DNA of 64,000 bases from Pollenia angustigena (GCA_930367215.1 OV884058.1:220204208-220268207), one strand, 5' to 3'; shown: positions 43,166 to 54,545, counted from the first letter of the stretch. Made by a program: numbers and translations. The notes: generated from the letters alone by a model not told the origin.

Positions 43166-44091
43166 ACTGAAAGAAAAATGCTTCATATATTTAATGAATC
43201 ATTTTCATAAAAAAGTTTTCCTTGGGTAAATGAAAATTTTCATTGTCTAAATGGAATTTCATAGGTTTGATGAAGTATTTTCGTTAAAATCGCTTCATTA
43301 GATTTCGTAATTACGTTAAAAATTTTCATTGGATATATGAAAACTTAAGTTTGTCCAAGTAAAACAAAAAATTTTAATTGGGAACACAAAAAAAACAATA
43401 AACAAACATAACTATATTCATAACTTAATACAAAATTATAGTTTCATTAAAAAAATGTTTAATTGTTATTTAAAAAATGTAAGATTTAATAATTTCATAC
43501 ATCTAATGTTACATGTATGCCATTAAATTTATGAAATCAAAAAATTTTTTTATAAAAGCAACATATTTCAATAATTGCCTTCATAAATTTAAATTTTCAT
43601 TATGACAATAAAAATGTCATTATAGTAATGAAACAAAAACTTTCAATCAACGTTGTTATTGTTATTATGGACAATTTAATCTCATATTTACGCCCTTAAT
43701 TGAGAAAAAAACATAGTTTTTTTATACAAAAACTACATTGCCCCGGTAGACTAGCTGGTAGTGAGCTAGTCTATCAGCACCGAGGTTGCATGTTCGAATC
43801 CCGCCAGAGACAGAAAAAAAATAAAAAATAAAATAAAGTAAAATAAAATAAGAAAAAAGAAAAAAAAAAAATAATTAAAAAAATATAAAAAAAAAAAAAA
43901 AAAATTTTACTTTATTGAAAGTATTCATCCAATGAATAATATTCATGGATCTAATGTAATGTTTCATTAAGTCCTTTTAATGAAACAGGTTTCATTGATC
44001 CAACGAAGCGCTGCATAGGTTCCTTTATAATGCAATTTTTCATGGGATTAATGTCAAAATTCGTTAGTATTGCGAAGAAAATTCTTTCAGT
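43166..44091. mobile_element. MITE with ACTGAAAGAA ends
   Basis: ACTGAAAGAAAAATGCTTCA at the left, ATTCTTTCAGT at the right, flanked by GTAC on both sides (43162-43165, 44092-44095). Copy 1 of the host hAT shows the empty site with a single GTAC, which proves the insertion. Because GTAC is palindromic, the exact duplication (TA, TAC or GTAC) is ambiguous. The interior is rich in ATGAAA/TTTCAT inverted motifs and carries a SINE. Confidence 0.82.
43741..43907 (+). repeat. tRNA-derived SINE A, copy 3
   Basis: Head CCCCGGTAGACTAGCTGGTA, B-box-like GTTCGAATCCCGCC (near 43793), then an A-rich tail of about 100 bp. The usual AGACTCTGGTT body is missing after CAGAGACAG, so it is 3'-shortened. It is the innermost layer of the nest. 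Confidence 0.78.
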
Positions 44092-44639
44092 GTACCTTTC
44101 TAAAGGAACCGAAGTAACAGGGACTATAAGATATTCCATTGCAACTTTAAAAAATTTTATAAATTCTAAACAAAAGGTAATCAATCTAGCGGACTTATCC
44201 TCTAATGGTCGTTCATTGTTTTGTCCTATGCTTGCAATTGGATTTGCATTTTTTTACAACATTACAAAAATTAATGTCGGTAGCGTCAAAATTGAGGTAG
44301 TCAGTGGAACAAAAATATTTGACATTTCAGTCCCTATATAAACATGTACAAATTTCGATTTAAAGACCTTTAATAAGCAGTAAAAAGCACTGCTAAGCAA
44401 TCCATACCACGTGCCATTCTTGTTGTTTGTATTCATTGCTGTAGTTCAGCGCGAATAGCAAGTAAAAATTTGCGGCAAAAAACTGTGTGTGAATAGCTGC
44501 TGTTCGATGTCTTCATAGATGTATTTTAAATACTAAAAATATCGATATTTAAATTTTTCCTATGGATATTTTCGATATTTTAAGACTATCGATAATATCG
44601 ATAGTCTATCGATAGTTTCACAGCATTATGTTCTATAAG

Positions 44640-45410
44640 TCATTCCAAGAAACTTTGCCAAAGAAACCATACGTCCAAAATTAATTTCGAGCCCCGGATT
44701 TTTCAAAATATGTAGTTAGATTTCCAAAATATTCACGAATAGAGGCAAACAAATTGATCTAGCCAGACCTGTTGCATGCGGTTTTTAGAGTCGAGAAATC
44801 CATTAATTTTAATTTTTGATTGCCGCCAGAGAGCGTTTTCATAATTTTTTTTGAATTTATCGTCTTTTTTGTGGAAAATTTTACGAATATTTCTCAAAAT
44901 GCAATTTTGAATTTTAAAAGAAAATAAAAATTTTACGCGTTCTAAAAATATGTTCGGATTTCATTTCCAAATTTATTGTGTTTACAATTTTCAATATGTT
45001 GTGAAGAAACAGGAAAGGAGTAGAAAGTCCGAATATAAAATCTCCTTCAAAATAATTCGGAGTAAAATAATAATGGATTGGGCTCCCACTGTTCCAAAAT
45101 TCTGTTGATTACTTCTTAACGTGACAACCATCTTGTTGAAGAATATTTGAAAATATTTCGACTCTTCTACAATGTAGAAATTTTGCAGAAGTGGTTTCCT
45201 ATATCTTTTAAAATCTTGTCAATTTCATCAGAAAATGCACGCGTATATGCTGCCGCTGATCTAAATTTAGAATGTGGCATAAGCAATCGTTCAATAAACA
45301 AGTGCAAAAATCTATTCACAGTAGCGGAGTTCAGTGTTTGGTGCAAATGGTCTTGCAAAAGAGCAAATGCAAAATATCATAGCTGTTTTGTTAAATCCAA
45401 CAATAAATTC
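44640..45410 (-). pseudogene. hAT transposase remnant
   Basis: Minus-strand frames around 45410-45050 read LHLFIERLLMPHSKFRSAAA, DEIDKILKDIGNHFCKISTL and, after stops, SSTRWLSR followed by VINRILEQWEP. The TRWLS motif with a following hydrophobic helix and ILEQW is typical of hAT transposases related to the ZBED/ZMYM-type families. Downstream pieces (YSELF, FLHNILK-like) are frameshifted. No BED finger or C-terminal dimerisation region was recognised. Confidence 0.6.
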
Positions 45411-45914
45411 ATTGGACAGTAAATACGATTTGCCATTTTATATAAAATATAAATATGTAGGTTTGAAAAATTTGGAAATAGTACCAAATGAGTCACGGGG
45501 GTACCAGCGTACTTTTCAGTTTCGAATTGTACCAAAAAAAGTACAATTGTACCAACTTTATCAACCCTGATGTGGGGTTTGTTTACATACGCAAAACAAT
45601 GTCGCATACTTTACAGGAATAAAAACGTTAAATTGTACAAACTCGCAAGATAAGTAACATTGATACATGTCAAAATCTTCGTGTGAAATAATAAATGTTG
45701 CTCAACATTTTTCACAAATTTGAACAGAGTACTAGGCTTAAGTAGCTAAATTAAAGTAATGGTGTGATTTAAATCGAACTGTAATGAATTTAAAAACTAA
45801 TTGAATTTCTGTTTTTCAAAATATTAAGTCAAATTCGAAAAATGTCCATGCAAAAAAAAAATACTTGTTTCGGAATGAATGCAGTGTTCACTAAAATGGC
45901 TATAACTCATGAAC

Positions 45915-47663
45915 CAATACACATTTGAAGACCGTTGATACATAAAAACCTTGGTTTTGACGTCACCAAATCGGTTCACGATTTGCAGAGAACATCAATT
46001 ACTAACACTATGCAACTTTTTTTAAATATATAGAAGATAAAAACCTTAAAACGATAAAAAAAAATTTCGGTTTTTTTTTAACAATTGAGCTGTTACAAAC
46101 CAATCATCCAACCAAATACGCCTGCTCTATGATAAACTCTTAACGGAATAAAAGAAACAAATCATGTTCCCGAAAAAATTGTTTCTAACAAAAAGAAGAC
46201 TTTGTTCATCTTCCTTAATAAGGGTGTTTGCTTTATGTGTCAGCGTATGTGCGCCCATTCAGCATTTAGGTATGAATGCATGTATTAACAAAGATTACTG
46301 TATGTGTGTGTAGAGGTATATGTATGTAAATGTAAGTACAAATATTGTTGCTTCATTTTGTATATTTTGCCAAGTTTTTCGTTTCAGTTTTTGTGCTGCT
46401 TAAAAATAAAAATCCATTGTTTCCATTTATCTACATAAAAAAAGCGCTGTAAATGTTGGTGCTTTTTTTATAACAATATATGTGTCGCCGTTGTTGGTGT
46501 TGTATGTAGCAACAACTTTAGCAAGGCAATGGTTATAACAAAAAAGCAAAAAAAAAACCTGAAAAATAAAACGGCAACAAAAAATTACGTTGACAATACG
46601 TTTCGTGAAATCGTTAAAATACCGTATAGCACACCATAACCATGATTGTGTGTATGTGTGTGTGTATGTGTGTGTGCGTGTTTGAGTAAGTGTATTTTTC
46701 ATGTTGTTCTTGGCATACTAAGCAACAACAACAACAACAAATATGTATACATATATAACAATAAATACTAAGAAAGACAACAAAAATTTTATGAGTTGTA
46801 TACAAGAAAGCAAAAAAAAAAAAGCATAACAAAAAATTACGAGAAAACACCACCACTAATACTACCACTTGTACACTTTTGATTCACCATCAACATAGAC
46901 ATCCATGTCAAAAATTATCCTTACAAAACAACAACGACATCAACTATCCAGCCACCCGTTCGCCCACTTATTCATTTTAGTGTGTGTGTTTCTGTGTGTG
47001 AGTATGAGAACCATAAGAAAATCAAAATAAAAAAGAAATTTGTAACGAGAAAAGCATACAAACACACGAACACATTTTTATCCTTCACCCTCGTTTTATT
47101 AACCTACGGACTACTAAAAGCTTTAGAGTGGGTATATATGACGGTAAGTGAGCCAGAGTGTGGGTGGTCGGGTGACTATAATAAGGGAATGGAAAGTGTA
47201 AAGCAGCTGCCATCAAAAATATTCGTCCTTCATGGCATTTTTATTTCATTTTGTGTTTTTTTATTCGTTTTTTTTTTTTGATTTTTTTCATATTCATTGT
47301 CCTGTATTGTAGTTGATGAAAAACAACTTTAAATAGAGGTTTGCTTACAACTATTGCTGCCGATGTCGTTGTTGTTGTTTTTGCTGTTGCTTTTGTTTGC
47401 ACTGCCTGCTGTTGCTGCTGCTGATTTTACTACCATGTTCAATTGAATGGTTTAGAAATGAATGCCTGTGACGAATAAGTCTAAATGTTTGGATGTGTGC
47501 GTGAGTGTTTGTATGAAAATGTAAATGAGTATAAAGTCCTGTTTGTTATTTTTGTTTTATACAGTGTGAGTAGAAAAAAAATGGAAAACCAAACCAAAAG
47601 AATATGTTGAAGTCAAAGGTTTTAATTTAAATATTTTTTTCCGATATTGATCACTTTTTTTAA
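45915..47663. other. Non-coding stretch with microsatellites
   Basis: (GT)n near 46648-46680, (CAA)n near 46722-46740 and CTGTTG-type runs near 47365-47425. No gene or transposon end was recognised; this has the look of fly intronic or intergenic sequence. Confidence 0.5.
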
Positions 47664-48106
47664 CCATTCTGCATCCCTTGGATATGTGCCCTTCCTATCG
47701 TCCTTTGGGTCAATATGACCCAACAATAAAATGTAAACAACATTTCATATTTAAGTGTAATAAAAAATAAAGGCGATTCTATTGATTATTTGACTGAAAA
47801 AATTATTGATCGATGATTCTGAATGAAGATGAACTGAATTCAATAGGAAACACATTTTAAAGTGGAATTAAACTTGCAATATCGCTTGGTGGGTCATATT
47901 GACCCAAAGGATATTAAATGTGTGTAAATCGTGTTTTTTGGAGGGTGGAGGAAAAATTTAAATTTTATTATTTTCATTTAAATTTATAATTTTCGTCCCT
48001 GTAATGGATAAATTAAAGTTTCACGTCCATATCTTATATTTAAAGGGACAAATTTTGCGTTTGAAAACCAAAATTGGGTCAAATTGACCCAAGGAGTGCA
48101 GAAGGG
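47664..48106. mobile_element. piggyBac-type MITE with GGGTCAATTTGACCC palindromes
   Basis: TTAA (47660-47663 and 48107-48110) flanks the inverted ends CCATTCTGCA and TGCAGAAGGG. Three palindromes of the form GGGTCAAWTTGACCC (or with ATAT centre) lie near 47707, 47892 and 48076. Non-coding, 443 bp. The palindrome links it to the piggyBac-like element at 28325-29629. Confidence 0.72.
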
Positions 48107-48204
48107 TTAAGTAGAATATTTTTTTATATTAAAGCGATTTTTTGTTTTAGACAGAATTCTGTTGATTTTAGTGTTTAAAATTTTACTCAATTACGTTTCT
48201 TGAT

Positions 48205-48257
48205 ACTTTTTATTTGTTTACTGGTGCAAATTTATTTACTTTTTAATTAATATCACA
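48205..48257 (+). repeat. Fragment of the TTAATTAAA-rich MITE family
   Basis: TTTGTTTACTGGTGCAAATT and TTTTTAATTAATATCACAA match 33205-33255. Only the right half of the element is present. Confidence 0.5.
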
Positions 48258-49499
48258 AGTCTAGTACAGCATTCTTACTTGTTTATATTGAAAATTTTCG
48301 ACAAATATGTTTAAAAAAATTCGCGATTAATTTTAGCGATTTTTATTTTTAATTTGACTATTGAGCAATTTTTTCGATTTTGTGTTTAAAATTAAGGACT
48401 TTTGTAAATTTTTTTTTTACGATTTAAATAAATATTGCTAGACTTTGGCCATGTGAAAGTCTACATATTTTATTTTATTTCCTTTTTAAATTTTATCGAT
48501 TTTTTTCGTTTAAATTATCTTTTTCTGATATTATTAAATATTTCGTTAAACGATTTAACACCGTTTTTGGCATAACTTTTGATTGATACGTCGTTCAAAA
48601 TAAATTCAAAAAGCTTTTATATTTTTGGCGTAACCTGTTTTACTCTTCACAGTAACGTACTTTGAATTTAGGTAGTGAAATATGTTGCGGAGTATTTAGT
48701 TCTGTGTACTTTTTTCTGCTTTTTTTTATAAAAATTTTCCTTCTTTCATATCGTGTTGGCAAAATGGCATGAACATTTATGTGCAAACTCAGTTCTGTGC
48801 TACGTGCTAAATGTAATACGGTAGAAGTTTAATGTTTGTCTGTATGTTAAAGCGAACAAACGACCGAACATCCTAACACACTTACTAGAATTCACATTTA
48901 GTCTTATACGCACTCATACTACAACTCGTACTTGTTGTTTGCTTTTTGGATTTTCTACTATGAAATGTTAGTTTTATTATGTGTAAGCCGTTCTTCCCTT
49001 GTCACTGCATATTCATTCAATTCACACAAATCCATAGAAAACGCTATCATCATCAACTACGAGTACATCTACATACACTCACAACAATACTTGCCTTAGT
49101 CGTCATAGACGTCGTAGTCATCATCATCATCAACACATCAGTGGAAACAACCATACACACACACACGCATTAATGCTTAACTTAGAAATTTTATCGACCA
49201 CCCAGTGTACAAAATAAATGTTATACGAGTCAAATATACATACATACACATTTGCAAGTCCTTGCACACATACAGACACTTATATAGATTGAGTTTTGTT
49301 AAAAAGGCATCCTTGTTGGCATTACGCCCTTGTAAAGCCAAACAGTTCAAATCACAGCGAGTGTTGGAGTGTATTTCCATAATACTCCCGATATTTATTA
49401 GTATAAATGTATAAGTGAAAAAAATACACAGGAGCGAAAGATTAAATAAATTTTCTTAATTTGTTGGAATTTAATTTAATGGAGTTAACCGTTTTGGAC
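48258..49499. other. AT-rich stretch, nothing recognised
   Basis: Short frames and ATC/CATA simple sequence only. Confidence 0.45.
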
Positions 49500-50210
49500 A
49501 GAGTACCTTTTTAGAAAAAGGAACTTTTTACAAAAGAACTTTTAAAACAAATATCTTATTTGGAAAAGCTTTTTAGGAAGTTTATGTTTTAAAGAAAAGA
49601 ACCTTATTTTTTTTATTGAAAAGGAAGCACCTTTCTACATAAAAAAATAGTATTTAACAAGAGGTACCCTTTTTCAAAGCATTTTTTTGAAAAATAATTT
49701 TTTTTTGTCGTACAAAACAGGACTTATTTTTGAAAAATAGCTTTTACAAAAATTATCTTTTATGAAAGCAGTACTTTCTTACAATCAAACATTTTTACCA
49801 AGAAGTACCTTTTTTCAAAAAAGCCCCCTTTTAAAAAAGTAACTTTTAATTAAAAAGTTTGTTTTGCAAAAAAGTACCCTATAACAAAAAAATAACCTTT
49901 TAACAAAAAAGTACCCTTTTATAAAAATAACCTTTTTACAAAAAAGTAAAGTAGTAAGTTTCATTGTTAAAATTTAGTTTCTGTTAAAAGCGAATTTTAT
50001 GTAAAAAGGTTTTTTATTGTAACAAAATACTTTGTTGTAAAAAGGTACTTTTTTGTAAAAAGATAAATTTTTACAAAAAAGTACCTTTTTACAAGAAAGT
50101 ACCTTTTTACAAGAAATTACCTTTTTACAAAAAAGTGCCTTTTTACAAAAAAGTGCCTTTTTACATAAAATTCGCTTTTAACAAAAAATAAATTTCAACA
50201 ATGAAAAACA
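49500..50210. repeat. Minisatellite (ACAAAAAAGTACCTTTTT)n with an inverted core
   Basis: About 18-bp units TACCTTTTTACAAAAAAG follow one another in one orientation. Around 49962-50203 the array becomes a true inverted repeat: CATTGTTAAAATTTA...GCGAATTTTATGTAAAAAGG faces CCTTTTTACATAAAATTCGC...AAATTTCAACAATG. The turning point is near 50062. The arms are about 100 bp. Confidence 0.75.
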
Positions 50211-51104
50211 TAAAATAGAATTCTTCTTTACAAAATTTAAGCTTTTTTGGTAAAAATCTATATTTTTAGAAAAATTTAACTTCGATTTTGGATCAAATTT
50301 CTCCCAGTGTGTTTTTATTTAACAAGTAAAGTGTTTGTTTTTAGTTGTTTTTGTATCTACTTTAGTATTGTCATACTGTTTTGGGTCATCTGAGCACAAA
50401 ATTAAGTTAAACATTTATTTGCACAAACGCACAAATTCTAATATTCATACATGCAAACATTTAATAAAACATATACATCTATAAATATACATATTTAGGT
50501 ATGTGTGTGTGTGTATTCGAACCACTCTACAAGTACAACATTTATGTGTTGGTTAATCTGTCTTTACACACATCTACTTTCTGTATATAAACACTATACG
50601 AACATTTACTAATGTTAAACTTTGTTATTTGCACAAAACTGTATAAACATATACACTCATACAGTTAAGCACATCAACAGTTACAAATACTACTTTCTGT
50701 ATGAATTTACTATAAATATTTGTTATATGTACTGTATGAATGTATGAGTATATGTGTGTGTTAAATATAGAACTTTTGTTGGCCAACATTACTGTCTGAT
50801 GATTGCCTTGATAGTCTTTTATTTGTTTGTTTTGTTTTGCTTGTTAGTGTTGTTGTAGCCTAAATACATTCGTACACATATACTTGTGTGCTACTATCCA
50901 TCTATTCAATGTTCTTTAGAAGTGTTTGTGTGTGAGTGTGTTTATACAGATATAAAACAAAATTTAGTAGTAACTTTTGCTAAAATAGTCACATAAGGAT
51001 CTATAGAACAACTAGTAGGTATAATGAAGATGAGAAAAACGATGACTGTGGGTACAGGTTGTAGTTATAGAAAACGTGTTTAACCGGTTTTCGTTGAAAA
51101 CTTG
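50211..51104. other. AT-rich stretch with CATA/CACA simple sequence
   Basis: No gene or repeat end was recognised. Confidence 0.45.
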
Positions 51105-51260
51105 CTAAAAAGAACGAAGAACTATACACATTTCCATAATAACATTAGTCCCATTCCCAATCTTTTGTAAATGGTCTTGAATCGTAGCATTTTTACTCAA
51201 CACCAGCCAAATATACAACAATGCACTTTTTAAAACCAATAGTTTATATTTACTCGCCAT
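51105..51260 (-). CDS. Unrecognised small ORF (51 codons)
   Basis: MASKYKLLVLKSALLYIWLV then LSKNATIQDHLQKIGNGTN..., with an acceptable start context (TATCAGATGGCG). A hydrophobic N-terminal stretch could be read as a signal or membrane segment. No homology is recognised and the length is within chance for this AT-rich DNA; it could be a fragment of an unidentified transposon. Confidence 0.15.
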   Translation of the reverse strand: MASKYKLLVLKSALLYIWLVLSKNATIQDHLQKIGNGTNVIMEMCIVLRSF

Positions 51261-51544
51261 CTGATATTCGACAGCTGTTAAGCAGTAAACCATTTATCAG
51301 CTGTATATGCCGTGTGACATGTTTTGTAAACTTACCCAAAGAGGTCATTCACAATTTATAGAAAAATGCACAAGATTGTGAACAGGGTTATTATATTTTT
51401 GTTATTTATGCTCGTTCTTATTGTAACCATACAGAAACTTTTAAAAGCAAAAGACTACACTTTTCGATTTCCAATTTCAGTTTTGTTAGAAATACAATTT
51501 TTATAAACATAATAAAATTTGTAGGTCTTGAATAGCAGATTGCA

Positions 51545-52240
51545 AAGATCACATTTCAAACAAAAATATAGTTTTGGACACAAAATATAATTTTTGACAC
51601 AAAATATAATTTTTGACACAAAAAGTCACTTTTTACACAAAATGGAATTATTTACACAAAAATGGCATTTTTTTTACACAAAAAAAGATATTTTACACAC
51701 AAAGAGATCTTACACAATATGGCAATTTTACACAAAAATGCCATTTCTTACCCAAAGAATCTTTTTTTTACACAAATATGCAATTTTGTACACAAAAAAA
51801 TCTATTTTTACACAAAAATCTAATTTTTTACACTGAAAGTCACTTTGTACACAAAATGACATTATTTACACAAAAATTTAATTTTTTTATATTTTCCACA
51901 CAAAGGGATTTACACAAAAATGCCAATTTTACACAAAAATTCTATTTATACACAAAAATACCATTTTTTACCCAAAGCATCTATTTTTACGCAAAAAAAT
52001 CTATTTTTAAACAAAAATAATTAATTTTTACACAAAAATTCTATTTGTTACACAAAAATGTAATTTTTACAAAATGCCAATTTTACACAAAAATTAAATT
52101 TTTTACACAAATATGCAATTTTTTACACAAAGAATATATATTTACGCAAAAATGATATTTTTACACAAAAATGCTATATTTACACAAAAATGCTATTTGT
52201 TACACAAAAATGCAATTTTTTACACAAAGAATCTATAGAA
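51545..52240 (+). repeat. Minisatellite (TTTTTACACAAAAATGC)n
   Basis: About 35 degenerate units of 16-21 bp, all in one orientation, each with TTTACACAAAAA. Frames through the array encode meaningless repeats of the HKNxxFTQK type. A shorter block of the same repeat lies at 52585-52790. Confidence 0.85.
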
Positions 52241-52584
52241 TCTGGGAATTATTTCTTTTCATAAGTAACTTTATTAAATTCAACATTTTTCATTTTTCGA
52301 ATTTATTCTATTCAGTTATTATGTAATAAAAAAAATGCTGACGAAAATGCATTACATTCTGCTGGTGTCTAATATGTAGTTGTAAATTTTTCTGTACATA
52401 CAATATACTTTATTGCTATCCAAAGGAAAGCTGAGGTAAAATGTAACAATAAGATAAAAGAGAATGGTCTGGAAGTGTATAAAGTCGTTCCTAACAATTG
52501 AAGGAATAGGACTATAACAAAAAAGCTTTATAAAATACATAACTGAAATTTAGCTTACAGAATCAATTCGAAAAATAAAACATG
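52241..52584. other. Unique AT-rich spacer between two minisatellite blocks
   Basis: Shares CATTTTTCGAATTTATTCTAT with 6399-6420, so part may belong to a dispersed repeat. No gene was recognised. Confidence 0.4.
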
Positions 52585-52790
52585 TTCAAAGAATCTATTT
52601 TTACACAAAAATGTTTTTTTTTAAAGAAAAATGCTATTTTCACAAAAATTAAATTTTTTACACAAAAATGCCAATTGTACACAAAATGGCAATTTGACAC
52701 AAAAATGCCAATTTAAAATGCTTATTTTACACAAAAATGCCAATTTTATACAAAAAGTTATTTTTTACACGAAATGCCACTTTTTATACA
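52585..52790 (+). repeat. Second block of the TTTTTACACAAAAATGC minisatellite
   Basis: About ten units of the type described at 51545-52240, more degenerate at the right edge. Confidence 0.75.
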
Positions 52791-53005
52791 GAAGAGTGAG
52801 TCCTTATGGCAAAAACGTAAAAATTTGCAGATTTAAATGTATCTTGTCGCAAACTGTTTTATCTTCATTGAGATACCGTTTACACATTCTATTGTTAGTT
52901 CTTATAGCAGAGCTGGAAGCACGAGGCTGTCTTAAGCTCCACATCTACTAACTTCACTATTTACGCAGAACTCTTTAGGTGTTGCCAACAAAACACAATA
53001 AGGTC

Positions 53006-54039
53006 ACCCAGCGGTAAAAAGAATAAGTAAAGAGGCTTTATAGAAGGCCCTATTTAGCTGCAGCACGCTCGCTTATTTTTACAGGCATTCTAAAAGGCTT
53101 TCAGATAAACGACCTTTAAAAGGGAATATAATTACTAATAAATAGCATGGTTGGTTTTCAACCATAGTATGTGGTTCTTGGAAAAGAGGAAAATACTATT
53201 GTAAATTTAAAAACAAATTGTTATCATATTTTATCATAACGTTTTTAGAGGCAACCATAATATGGTTGTGGTTTCTTGATGGAGGACTAATTTAACCATT
53301 ATATGGTTGTCGCTGACAATAATATGGTTTTATTAACCATAACATGTTTAAAATTTTCTAAAAAATAGTTTGGTTGGAGGTGACCATATTTAATCATGTT
53401 TTTCTCTGCGTGTATAATGTTCGCTTCAAGGCGAATTCACTTGAAGGTGGGGTCAAGTCAACATATGGTGTTTTTTTGCGGTGGTCGATTTGTCAAAGTT
53501 TGTGTACAAACTGGGTTTTTATGTAAACAAACCTATTTTTTTTACTAGCAATATTTTTGACAACCCGACCACAGAAGCAGTGTTGTTGTAGAGTTGACCT
53601 CACCTTATAGTCAATTCGCCTTGGTTCGCTTTATCAATAAGCATAAACAAACACAAAATTATTTTACAGCTGATAAAATGGAAGAAGAGATAAATGTTAA
53701 TTCTATCGGGTGCATCTGCAACGAAACGGCACGTTTATGTTAGAGTACCTCTTTTATATAAGCTTGGCAAGGAAAACAGAACAGGTGATACGCAACGTAT
53801 ACGTTTAAGTTAGAGTAACGAGTCAAAAAAATAAAAATAAAACTTCTTTTCCTTCCCAAGGAAGAGAGCAACAAATCTCACTAAAACAAAAACAAAATTA
53901 AAACTGTATTGAATATTTTGGAAGGTACTTTTTATAGAAATTTTGACCTTTAGAAGGCATATTTTTGAAGGCCGGATATCATCCGAAACTAATCTTTTAG
54001 AAAGGAGCATTGCGGTTTTTTCAATATTTACCGCTGGGT
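53006..54039. mobile_element. TIR element (ACCCAGCGGTAA ends), longer copy
   Basis: ACCCAGCGGTAAAAAG at 53006 and TATTTACCGCTGGGT ending at 54039; CTTTAGAAGGC-type sequences inside match the shorter copy at 23996-24426. It contains a cluster of AACCATAATATGGTT palindromes (53150-53400) and the 197-bp MITE at 53427-53623. Non-coding. The superfamily is not established. Confidence 0.6.
53427..53623. mobile_element. MITE with CAAGGCGAATT ends and 8-bp duplication
   Basis: Long imperfect TIRs (CAAGGCGAATTCACTTGAAG at the left, inverted at the right with several differences) and flanking GTTCGCTT at 53419-53426 and 53624-53631. The 8-bp duplication fits hAT or P-type elements. It is inserted in the element at 53006-54039. 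Confidence 0.78.
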
Positions 54040-54545
54040 AACACTACATTTTCAAAATATATGTATGTATAAATTCAATATGGTTAAAAGTATGTGAATG
54101 TTTTAATGTGTATGTGTCGAAGTTTTGTATGTTAGACAAATATAATGGATTCAAAATAAACAACTATGACTATGCGACTTTGTTGTTATTGTTGAATAGT
54201 TTATTTAAGCTAAAACAATGGAACATTTGGGGGATCAACAATAAAACAAAATTCCATGCACACTAACAAGTTAACACAGCTACATTATTGTGCACACACA
54301 AACTAATTTTTTTGTCTTTTTAGGATTCATATTCGTTTCTACGTATAGAAATTCATAAAGATGGCTCTATCGAATGACTATTCTTAGAAGATGTTACAAA
54401 TTTCAGGACTATTTTTTTTTTTAACAAATTTAAACAATAAAAAGTGGAAGTGGTTAAAATAATAATAAAAACGTAACTCCAAAATAAATTTCACATTTTC
54501 AAAATATGTTGAAGGAAAAAAATCGAGTTAAGATTTGCATTCTGT
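54040..54545. other. AT-rich stretch, nothing recognised
   Basis: Short frames and simple sequence between two transposons. Confidence 0.45.

Larger units (their letters stand above)
42938..44628. mobile_element. Non-autonomous hAT-type element, copy 2 (TAGTGCTGGGA ends)
   Basis: Same family as 6469-7205. It is flanked by TGTTCTAT on both sides (42930-42937 and 44629-44636). Removing the insertion at 43166-44091 leaves about 760 bp, close to the 737 bp of copy 1. The two ends hold about nine TATCGATA octamers. Non-coding. Confidence 0.88.
42711..45569 (-). mobile_element. hAT element (CAGGGATGATAAA ends) with decayed transposase
   Basis: The left end CAGGGATGATAAA and right end TTTATCAACCCTG are flanked by the 8-bp duplication ATGTGGGG (42703-42710 and 45570-45577). 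GTACCAA/TTGGTAC motifs are repeated in both subterminal regions. The minus strand of 44640-45410 carries a transposase remnant. The element was later invaded by the hAT at 42938-44628. Confidence 0.85.
42401..45739. mobile_element. TIR element (AAGCCTRGTACTCTRTTCAA) enclosing a hAT
   Basis: AGCCTGGTACTCTATTCAAC at 42401 is mirrored by TTGAACAGAGTACTAGGCTT ending at about 45740. Subterminal similarity is weaker (TTCACGTGAAAT against ATTTTTCACA). Removing the hAT inside (42711-45569 plus one duplication) leaves about 470 bp, a MITE-sized host element. The superfamily is undetermined. Confidence 0.55.
42276..45914. mobile_element. Transposon nest bounded by ~100-bp direct repeats
   Basis: CGAAATGAAATCAGTGTTCA at about 42338 and CGGAATGAATGCAGTGTTCA at about 45870, each with similar upstream sequence and followed by AAATGGCTATAACTCATGAA, form direct repeats of about 100 bp (about 42276-42380 and 45811-45914). 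Between them lie four further levels of insertion, annotated separately. The repeats could be long terminal repeats of a small element or two independent copies of one repeat. Confidence 0.5.

Noticed and set aside
46982..47281. Exon ending at the ACG/GTAAGTGAG splice-donor-like site near 47140
   Set aside because: The donor match is good, but the frame before it is low-complexity lysine-rich sequence without a domain or acceptor site.
51594..52020. Open frames of 80 and 135 codons on the plus strand
   Set aside because: They are translations of the TTTTTACACAAAAATGC minisatellite (endless HKN/FTQK repeats) in two frames, with no non-repeat sequence.
49500..52790. CRISPR-like array
   Set aside because: Units are head-to-tail degenerate minisatellites without unique spacers, in a eukaryotic sequence.
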